DNA of 5,078 bases, taken from NCBI GenBank assembly GCA_005884855.1, contig VAZS01000111.1, forward strand, positions 1 through 5,078, read 5' to 3'. The position numbers were made by a program, and so were the translations under genes. The notes beneath the pieces are model-generated. The model had not been told where the DNA came from, searched no databases, and saw nothing but the letters and a program-made list of their open reading frames with translations. Every line of letters starts with the position of its first letter. Position 1 is the first letter of the stretch. This document shows, piece by piece, positions 1 through 4,392 of the stretch. The DNA comes from Alphaproteobacteria bacterium. GTDB taxonomy: Bacteria > Pseudomonadota > Alphaproteobacteria > Rhizobiales > Xanthobacteraceae.

Positions 1-296
1 TTCCCGGAAACGATGACGTCCACACCGAGCCGGACCAAATCTGCAGCAAGCGCTGGCAGCCGTTCCAATTGGCCGTTGCCGTAGCGGTACTCGATCAAGA
101 CGTTCTGGCCAACCCGGTAACCAAGGCTCCGCAAGCCCTCCTCGAACGCTTTACTGAGATGGGCTTGGTGCTCCCGCGACGCGAACGCAAGATACCCCAC
201 TCGGTAGACTCGCCCTGTGGGTTGCTGAGCATCCGCCGCGAGCGGCCACGCCATCGCACTGCCGCCGAGCATCGTGATGAAATCGCGGCGCTGCAT
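1..296 (-). CDS. PF04392-family ABC transporter substrate-binding protein, N-terminal part (runs off window)
   Basis: The reverse strand reads 98 codons without a stop from an ATG at 296 to the window edge. The protein begins MQRRDFITMLGGSAMAWPLA and then ADAQQ. This is the twin-arginine-like RRDFIT signal peptide with an AxA cleavage site (A21-D22-A23) seen in the many PF04392 substrate-binding proteins of rhizobia. The mature part has the expected opening: VGYLAF (about 33-38), AFEEGLRSLGY (50-60), the block around IEYRYGNGQLERLPALAADL (69-88) and VDVIVSG (92-98). Family members are about 320-330 residues, so roughly two thirds is missing. They are predicted periplasmic ligand-binding components of ABC importers; the ligand cannot be told from the sequence, and no permease or ATPase gene is visible. 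The start is supported by signal-peptide position. The ribosome site is weak (GGGG, 4 nt before the ATG). Confidence 0.9.
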   Translation of the reverse strand, partial: MQRRDFITMLGGSAMAWPLAADAQQPTGRVYRVGYLAFASREHQAHLSKAFEEGLRSLGYRVGQNVLIEYRYGNGQLERLPALAADLVRLGVDVIVSG

Positions 297-500
297 GTAT
301 CCCCAAGAAAACGTTTCTTCCTGTGCCTAAGCCTAACACTTTGCGACGGGATGGCGAGTGAGAAACGGCGGCTAATCGAGCCGGCAGGCGGCACTGAGGT
401 CGAAGCTATTGATGGGACGGCGTACGCCGCTGCAATATTGTCGCAAGCATCGGGGTGTTCGAGGTCGCAAACCAAGTGCCACGCTCGGAAATCGCGAGTT
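297..500. other. Intergenic region between the PF04392 remnant and the PF04392 gene
   Basis: About 200 bp with no reading frame I can defend. It presumably carries the leader and promoter of the gene starting at 296, but I find no convincing -35/-10 pair. It contains a 12-bp perfect palindrome, CGGCGTACGCCG at 418-429, and the copy at 326-350 of a sequence repeated at 615-640. Neither has a known role that I can name. Confidence 0.5.
326..350 (-). repeat. Imperfect ~25-bp direct repeat, copy A (upstream of PF04392 gene)
   Basis: The segment at 326-350 aligns with 615-640: 20 of 26 columns are identical with one gap, sharing the core AAGCYTARCACTTTGSGA on the plus strand. Copy A lies 29-54 bp upstream of the ATG at 296, where a promoter or leader element would be expected. 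I do not recognise it as a named repeat. Confidence 0.5.
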
Positions 501-614
501 TTATTCGATCACCTGCTCGGCGCTTGCCAACACATTGACCGGAATCGTGATGCCCAGAGAGTTCGCGGTCTTCAGGTTGATGACCAGTTCGAATTTGGTG
601 GACTGTTCCACCGA
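501..614 (-). pseudogene. C-terminal remnant (37 codons) of a second PF04392 substrate-binding protein
   Basis: The reverse strand from 614 to the TAA at 503-501 encodes [20 protein letters not shown] (the first 20 residues) and then [17 protein letters not shown]. This matches the characteristic C-terminus of PF04392 proteins, usually of the form [21 protein letters not shown]...IP...ARADEVIE. It is in frame from just after a TAG at 617-615 to the natural stop, so everything upstream of about the last 37 codons is gone. There is no start codon or ribosome site in the fragment. It lies upstream of, and in the same orientation as, the family member at 296-1, so the two were probably tandem paralogues, or a paralogue was left after a rearrangement. 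The family match is clear to me; the deletion history is inferred. Confidence 0.85.
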
Positions 615-640
615 CTAAAGCTTAGCACTTTGGGAGCGGG
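615..640 (-). repeat. Imperfect ~25-bp direct repeat, copy B (abuts the PF04392 remnant)
   Basis: This is the partner of 326-350, in the same orientation. It ends exactly where homology of the remnant to PF04392 C-termini begins (614/615). If the repeat is part of the normal leader of these genes, its position against the remnant marks the join left by an internal deletion. Chance similarity of two short leader sequences cannot be excluded. Confidence 0.45.
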
Positions 641-776
641 CGGGGAGCGGAAACGGCAAGAAGTTAGTGCCGCTAGCGCCGGACGAGCTCCGGAAAAGGG
701 TCGGCGATCTCTGCATTATTCCGGCACGGAATCCGCTTGTTGAAGTGGTCGTGCCTCACTTGAAGCATGAACGGGC

Positions 777-2234
777 TCACCAGTTCGGCCAAAACGGCAG
801 GCGATCGCGTGAGCGCGCGTAGCCAAACTCGCCGGCAGGAGCGCGTCGGCGCATCTTGATGCCTCCTTGCGGCTCGCCGCTCAGGAGCACCACGAAATCC
901 GTGCCGTTTCCGGTTTCGGAACTCAACGCCTCGTCGGTGATGATAAGGGAAGATCGCGGGGACGTCGCGGAGATACGATCCAATGCCTCCGGTGGAATGA
1001 CAATGCGGTCGAGCGCGGATTTTGCACTGCTTGCGTCCACCGGCGAGGCTTCGACGTCGCGACCTTGCCCGCGTGGACGTCCACCGTCCAACGAGACGAC
1101 GCTCCATCGCATGTTGGTGTCGTCCGTCCGCTCCATGACGGTGAAGACGTGCGTGCCAATCGGACGATCGACATCCTGGATCGTGACCGGACTCTCCATG
1201 ATAGGCTCAAAGGCTTGCCGGACGTAAAGGCGCTGGGTCTTGCGGCTGATTAGCACCGATACCGGCTCGAGCTCGCGTGCAGCCTGGCGCGCCGCCTCGA
1301 CTGCCGCGACCCGCGCAGTCTCTGCCAGGACGGATGCTTCGCGCGCACGCGTGAGGCGATCGAGCTTCGGCTGCAGCTCCGCTTTCGCTGCCGCCAATTG
1401 CGCGTCCAACTCGGCCACGCTGGCGACTGCCTGCGCCTTGGTGCGCTCAGCCTGCTCCTTTGCCTCCCCTGGGATCGCGGCGCCAAGCGCAGTCTCCGCG
1501 GCCGCCAATTGCGCCTCAGCTCTGCGCTTCAGGTTTTCCGGAACGCGCACCGGCACCATTGCTTGTGAGGCCTCCCGGAGGGCCGTTCCCACCGCGAGTC
1601 TCGCCTGATCCGCCTTTCTGGCTGCCTCATCCGCTTCTGCACGACGGGCAGCGGCGAAGGCGCGGACACCCGGTTTCGACAGAAACAGAACTGGATGGGC
1701 TATCTCGACGGGTGCCACATCGGTTGGTGCCACGATTACCCGCAACCCCAGCCGGGTCGCCTCGAACAGGCGTGCCGCGAAATCGAACGGCATCCGCACG
1801 CACCCATGGGAGGCCGGATATCCCGGCAGCGGACCGCCGTGGAGCGCAATGCCCGACCAGGTGATGCGCTGCATGTGGGGCATGTAGGCATCGTCATAGA
1901 GGTTCGAGTAGTGGTCAGCTTCTTTTTGGATGATGCTGAATATCCCCGCGGGCGTCTCGCGTCCCTTCTGCCCGCTCGACACCGGCGCCCGAACGATCCA
2001 GCTGTTGGCGTCATAGACGGTGATCCGCTGCTTGCGGAGCGAAACGATCGCCATGATCGGCTCGCCGGCAGTGCGCGACTCGATGGACTCGATCGAGCGT
2101 TCGCTCCGGCGTTCCAGGGCACCCGCATGATCTGCGGGAGCCGCAATCAGCGCGGCCAGACCCGCGGCAATGACAAGATGCGCGGGCCACCGCCGTCTCT
2201 GGTTGCGCTGCGGGTTCACAGAACGAGACCTCAT
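777..2234 (-). CDS. L,D-transpeptidase (YkuD domain), secreted, with a degenerate second YkuD-like half
   Basis: A 485-residue predicted periplasmic enzyme of peptidoglycan cross-linking or lipoprotein attachment. Residues 11-40 form a signal peptide: basic NQRRRWPAH, then a hydrophobic stretch ending AGA|LE. The YkuD catalytic domain covers about 60-172, with PVSSGQKGRETPAGIF (84-99), His132 in LHGG, and the active-site motif SHGCVRMP with Cys145 and Arg147. Residues about 188-322 are rich in Ala, Glu, Lys and Arg and look like a long helical coiled-coil linker. Residues about 323-452 resemble the first half of a YkuD fold again (ISRKTQRLYV, PVTI, DRPIGTHVF) but have no SHGC motif. The C-terminus is basic and then aromatic (FWPNW). 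The start fits the signal peptide and has GGGA 5 nt upstream. It is about twice the length of minimal L,D-transpeptidases because of the linker and second half. The exact reaction (3-3 cross-link or protein anchoring) cannot be told. It appears to be monocistronic. Confidence 0.93.
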   Translation of the reverse strand: MRSRSVNPQRNQRRRWPAHLVIAAGLAALIAAPADHAGALERRSERSIESIESRTAGEPIMAIVSLRKQRITVYDANSWIVRAPVSSGQKGRETPAGIFSIIQKEADHYSNLYDDAYMPHMQRITWSGIALHGGPLPGYPASHGCVRMPFDFAARLFEATRLGLRVIVAPTDVAPVEIAHPVLFLSKPGVRAFAAARRAEADEAARKADQARLAVGTALREASQAMVPVRVPENLKRRAEAQLAAAETALGAAIPGEAKEQAERTKAQAVASVAELDAQLAAAKAELQPKLDRLTRAREASVLAETARVAAVEAARQAARELEPVSVLISRKTQRLYVRQAFEPIMESPVTIQDVDRPIGTHVFTVMERTDDTNMRWSVVSLDGGRPRGQGRDVEASPVDASSAKSALDRIVIPPEALDRISATSPRSSLIITDEALSSETGNGTDFVVLLSGEPQGGIKMRRRAPAGEFGYARSRDRLPFWPNW

Positions 2235-2280
2235 GCACGTCCCATCTGATTGGGGCTACGCCCTGCTTGCAATCACGGGA

Positions 2281-2310
2281 ATCATAACGCCGTTTGGTCA
2301 AACGCGCCAA
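2281..2310 (-). promoter_or_regulatory. Candidate sigma70-type promoter of the L,D-transpeptidase gene
   Basis: On the minus strand, TTGGCG (2310-2305) and TATGAT (2286-2281) are separated by 18 nt. The -10 matches the consensus at five of six positions and the -35 at four. The predicted transcript would start near 2274, giving a leader of about 40 nt before the ATG at 2234. Position and spacing are reasonable, but this is motif matching only. Confidence 0.45.
2291..2304. promoter_or_regulatory. 14-bp palindrome, possible operator
   Basis: CGTTTG-GT-CAAACG is a perfect 6-2-6 inverted repeat lying entirely in the spacer between the proposed -35 and -10 boxes of the L,D-transpeptidase promoter. 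A dimeric regulator bound here would block RNA polymerase. I cannot assign the palindrome to a known regulator. Confidence 0.35.
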
Positions 2311-2366
2311 CTCGGTCTTTCGACTGCGCCAGATCGTGTCGGTCACAAATATTCTTGGACAAACCG

Positions 2367-2424
2367 TTCAGGCATGAAAATCCGGACCGAATGCAGCCGC
2401 CATCTGCATAGGGTCCGGCCTGAA
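2367..2424 (-). terminator. Large nested hairpin, possible terminator or structured RNA
   Basis: Three nested pairs of arms share one centre: TTCAGG/CCTGAA (2367-2372, 2419-2424), CCGGACC/GGTCCGG (2382-2388, 2412-2418) and ATGCAG/CTGCAT (2391-2396, 2404-2409). The loop is 7 nt. A symmetric 2x2 mismatch separates the inner stems, and a one-sided 9-nt bulge separates the outer pair. On the minus strand the 7-bp GC-rich stem is followed by ATTTTC, which could terminate transcripts coming from 2561. Read on the plus strand it is followed by TGTTTGTTG. The structure is visible; its role as terminator, small RNA or dispersed repeat is open. Confidence 0.5.
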
Positions 2425-2450
2425 TGTTTGTTGTAATTCTGTAATCGAAA

Positions 2451-2492
2451 GACGGACCTCAAACACGATCCTGATGGGCCATGAGGTCTGTC
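2451..2492 (-). terminator. Terminator-like hairpin just after the lysine-rich microprotein gene
   Basis: Arms at 2492-2482 and 2461-2451 read GACAGACCTCA and TGAGGTCCGTC on the minus strand. This is an 11-bp stem with one A-C mismatch and a 20-nt loop, followed by TTTCGATT. It begins 6 nt after the TAG at 2501-2499, where an intrinsic terminator would be expected. The T tract is short and the loop long, so efficiency may be modest. On the plus strand the mismatch becomes a G-U pair. Confidence 0.5.
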
Positions 2493-2498
2493 GAGCGA

Positions 2499-2561
2499 CT
2501 ACTTCTTTTTCTTCTTTCCCGTCTTCTTGGCCTTCTTTGCCTTCTTCGCTTTCTTCGCCAT
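2499..2561 (-). CDS. Lysine-rich 20-residue microprotein, M-(AKK)4-TG-KKKKK
   Basis: An ATG at 2561 opens a 20-codon frame ending in TAG (2501-2499). The product is Met, four AKK triplets, TG, and five lysines, so 13 of 20 residues are lysine and none is acidic. A full GGAGGG lies 4 nt before the ATG, the strongest ribosome site in the window. There is a good promoter upstream and a hairpin just after the stop. The four Ala codons are GCG, GCG, GCA and GCC, so the repeat units differ at silent sites, which argues against a recent slippage product. AKK-type repeats resemble the tails of bacterial histone-like proteins, which bind nucleic acids. Binding to DNA, RNA or another polyanion is a reasonable guess, not shown. 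It has its own promoter although it follows the PPK2 gene on the same strand. I recall similar tiny hypothetical proteins in Bradyrhizobium annotations but know of no function. Confidence 0.75.
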   Translation of the reverse strand: MAKKAKKAKKAKKTGKKKKK

Positions 2562-2565
2562 GTTA

Positions 2566-2571
2566 CCCTCC
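2566..2571 (-). promoter_or_regulatory. Strong Shine-Dalgarno site of the microprotein gene
   Basis: GGAGGG on the minus strand is followed by TAAC and the ATG at 2561. The match to the anti-Shine-Dalgarno sequence and the spacing are the best in the window. This is the main reason for calling such a short frame a gene. Confidence 0.75.
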
Positions 2572-2593
2572 GTCATCCCAAAAAGTTGGCTCA

Positions 2594-2624
2594 ATGCAAG
2601 TCGACATCGACATGCATAGATGCA
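2594..2624. promoter_or_regulatory. Nested palindromes in the microprotein leader
   Basis: ATGCA-A-GTCGA-CA-TCGAC-A-TGCAT (2594-2617) is a 24-bp palindrome broken only by one A/A pair on each side of the centre. The last TGCAT also forms TGCAT-AG-ATGCA (2613-2624) with the next unit. The whole element lies between the proposed transcription start (about 2640) and the ribosome site (2571-2566). It could be an operator downstream of the promoter or, in RNA, two mutually exclusive hairpins. I do not recognise the site. Confidence 0.45.
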
Positions 2625-2645
2625 GAGTACACCACATTTGCAAAA

Positions 2646-2674
2646 TTTATAGTTCGAGCTTCAAAGAAGGTAAA
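2646..2674 (-). promoter_or_regulatory. Candidate sigma70-type promoter of the microprotein gene
   Basis: On the minus strand, TTTACC (2674-2669) and TATAAA (2651-2646) are spaced by 17 nt, matching the consensus at four and five of six positions. It lies in an AT-rich patch in otherwise GC-rich DNA, just after the PPK2 stop codon. It would give a leader of nearly 80 nt before the ATG at 2561. It is the best promoter match I see in the window. Confidence 0.55.
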
Positions 2675-2705
2675 CGACCGCGCCCACCGCGACGAAGGCG
2701 GGGGG

Positions 2706-3647
2706 TCAATCAACATTCTTCGTCGCGCGCTTGCTCCGCCCCTTACCTTCGCTCTCCAGCGCCTTGCGCACCTGCTTGAATTCCTCCAACGATGCCTTCT
2801 CGACTCGCGGAAACTGCAAGCCCAGCGTTTCCAGCTTGCTGACGATCGCCGAACCGATCACCACACGCGCAAACCATTTGTGATCGGCCGGAACGACGTA
2901 CCATGGCGCCGCCGCCGTCGAGGTGTGCCGCACGATGTCCTGATACACCGCCATATATCTCGGCCATAACGCGCGCTCGGCGATGTCGTTCATGGAAAAT
3001 TTCCAGTTCTTCGAGGGATCATCAAGCCTATCCAGAAACCGCTGACGCTGCTCCTGTTTTGAAACGTTGAGAAAGAATTTCAGGATCACCGTGCCGTTGC
3101 GCGTGAGATAGCGCTCGATCGCTGAAATGTCCTCAAACCGCTCGCGCCAGAGGTTTTTGGTGATCAAACGCTGCGGCGTCTTTTCCTTGGCGAGGATTTC
3201 CGGATGCACTCGCGTCACCAGACATTCCTCGTAATACGAACGATTGAAGATGCCGATCCGGCCACGTTGTGGCAGCGCGATCATGCTGCGCCACATGAAA
3301 TCGTGATCGAGCTCCTGGGGTGTCGGCTGCTTGAAGGAATAGACCTCGCAGCCCTGCGGATTGACGCCAGCGAATATGCTTTTGATGGCGCTGTCCTTGC
3401 CCGAGGCGTCCATGCCCTGAAGCATCACGAGCAGCGACCACCGATCTTCCGCGTAAAGCCGTTCCTGAAAATCGGTCAGCCGCTTGCGGTTGGCTTCGAC
3501 AATCTTTTCAGCCGTTTCCTTGTCGAGGCCGCCCTTCTCGTTGGTCTTGTGAGATTTGAGGTGGAACGTGCCTGATCCGTCAAAACGGAACGGCGCAGTA
3601 AAGGATTTCAGCTCGGCGCCAAGCGATTGCGAGGATTTCTTGCTCAT
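2706..3647 (-). CDS. ppk2: PPK2-family polyphosphate kinase (polyphosphate:nucleotide phosphotransferase), class III-like
   Basis: A 313-residue cytoplasmic kinase that moves phosphate between polyphosphate and nucleotides. Counting from the ATG at 3647, the Walker A loop GMDASGKD is at 78-85 (Lys84) and the Walker B/lid segment IFNRSYYEE at about 133-141. Further family blocks are GVNPQGCEVYSFKQPTPQEL (94-113), TVILKFFLNVSKQEQRQRF (186-204), NWKF (214-217), and APWYVVPADHKWFARVV (247-263). The NPxG..V.SF..PT.QEL and ILKFFL.(I/V)SK.EQRQR blocks match class III PPK2 enzymes such as that of Meiothermus ruber, which can phosphorylate both AMP and ADP; class assignment is by recall. The C-terminus has an extra basic tail (GKGRSKRATKNVD). 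I chose ATG 3647 because AAGGG lies 9 nt upstream and family homology starts after it. An in-frame GTG at 3686 would add 13 residues and overlap the upstream gene. It follows the Nudix gene by 31 nt, so they are probably cotranscribed. Confidence 0.93.
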   Translation of the reverse strand: MSKKSSQSLGAELKSFTAPFRFDGSGTFHLKSHKTNEKGGLDKETAEKIVEANRKRLTDFQERLYAEDRWSLLVMLQGMDASGKDSAIKSIFAGVNPQGCEVYSFKQPTPQELDHDFMWRSMIALPQRGRIGIFNRSYYEECLVTRVHPEILAKEKTPQRLITKNLWRERFEDISAIERYLTRNGTVILKFFLNVSKQEQRQRFLDRLDDPSKNWKFSMNDIAERALWPRYMAVYQDIVRHTSTAAAPWYVVPADHKWFARVVIGSAIVSKLETLGLQFPRVEKASLEEFKQVRKALESEGKGRSKRATKNVD

Positions 3648-3678
3648 GAGATGAGACCCTTTCTTTCCGCTCCAAAGC

Positions 3679-4377
3679 CTATGCACTCATCTGTGTTTCC
3701 AGGAACGCAATCACAAAACCCGGCATCGCAACCGTGACATCGCCCTTCTCGCGAACCAAATGGATCGCGGAAAGCTCGGGCTGGGCTTGCCGCGCAAGGT
3801 TGGCTTCGACCCGCGCGCGCAGCGCTTCCCCGGTAAGATTGACATCCAGGATCCTGATGATCGCAATAGCCGCCCCGGAGACCACGCAGTACCAATGCCC
3901 GCCGGCCCGATAGTCCGCCGCAGTCAGACCGGTTTCCTCCTCGACTTCGCGAGCGACACTGCCGGCGATGTCGACTGCGCCGCCGCTGATGTCGTCGAGG
4001 TCGGGCGTTCCCGATGGGAAATAGACGCGGCCGGCATTCGAGGTATGCTGGCCCATTTCGCCAAGGAGAAAAACGCCATCGGCGCAACGCAGCGCCCCCA
4101 TGCCGAAGCCGTTGAATACCGCTGGGTCCGGAAAGCCCCAGTCGCGCCATGCCAGGAAGCTCGCGAAATCGGCATCGAAATAGCTGGCGCTGAAGCGCTC
4201 TGCGGTGAATATGGGATTGCGCCCGAGCAGGATGCGGCCGTTCCAGATCGGCTTCTCGCGCTGTTTGCCGGCAAAATGCGCTGCGATCTCGGCGCGCCGC
4301 TCGTCAGCGAACGGCCATCGCCAGGGCTTAAAAGCCAGATCGAGCGTCCTGACGCGATGAATGACCGGAGGCGTCAT
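3679..4377 (-). CDS. Nudix hydrolase
   Basis: A 232-residue protein predicted to cleave a nucleoside diphosphate linked to another moiety, or a related pyrophosphate; the substrate is unknown. The catalytic core REVEEETGL (143-151) is intact, supplying the metal-binding glutamates. The first half of the Nudix box is altered: counting back from Arg143, Val135 stands where the Gx5Ex7REUxEExGU pattern expects Glu, and Asp129 where it expects Gly. The family-typical FPSGTPD is at 120-126. An N-terminal region of about 90 residues (WNGRILLGRNP, DFASFLAWRDWGFPD) precedes the core, as in a group of alphaproteobacterial Nudix proteins that I recall. The ATG at 4377 is 15 nt after the upstream substrate-binding protein stop, and the ribosome site is weak, so translational coupling is possible. 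The downstream PPK2 starts 31 nt after its stop. Being next to PPK2 suggests a role in nucleotide or polyphosphate metabolism, but only by context. Confidence 0.88.
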   Translation of the reverse strand: MTPPVIHRVRTLDLAFKPWRWPFADERRAEIAAHFAGKQREKPIWNGRILLGRNPIFTAERFSASYFDADFASFLAWRDWGFPDPAVFNGFGMGALRCADGVFLLGEMGQHTSNAGRVYFPSGTPDLDDISGGAVDIAGSVAREVEEETGLTAADYRAGGHWYCVVSGAAIAIIRILDVNLTGEALRARVEANLARQAQPELSAIHLVREKGDVTVAMPGFVIAFLETQMSA

Positions 4378-4392
4378 GCCGCCCGATTGTAT

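Noticed and set aside
671..693. CGCTAGCG palindrome plus CCGGA/TCCGG hairpin as terminator of the L,D-transpeptidase gene
   Set aside because: The stem is only 5 bp and no T tract follows on the minus strand, so I do not call it a terminator.
69..743. A 224-codon plus-strand frame at the left end
   Set aside because: It is antisense to the PF04392 gene and its remnant, has Arg/Cys-rich composition, and lacks a recognisable domain or ribosome site.
673..1107. A 144-codon minus-strand frame that overlaps the end of the L,D-transpeptidase gene in another frame
   Set aside because: It is arginine-rich shadow translation over most of its length. Only the last ~30 codons lie outside the enzyme gene, and they match nothing I know.
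2011..2346. A 111-codon minus-strand frame overlapping the L,D-transpeptidase start
   Set aside because: It covers the proposed promoter and the signal-peptide region in another frame and shows no domain.
2481..2969. A 162-codon plus-strand frame across the microprotein gene and the PPK2 end
   Set aside because: Its Leu/Phe/Ser-rich start is simply the complement of the lysine codons, and the rest is antisense to PPK2.
3648..3686. GTG start at 3686 for PPK2, adding 13 residues
   Set aside because: It overlaps the Nudix stop codon, whereas ATG 3647 has an AAGGG site 9 nt upstream and begins where a normal N-terminus would.
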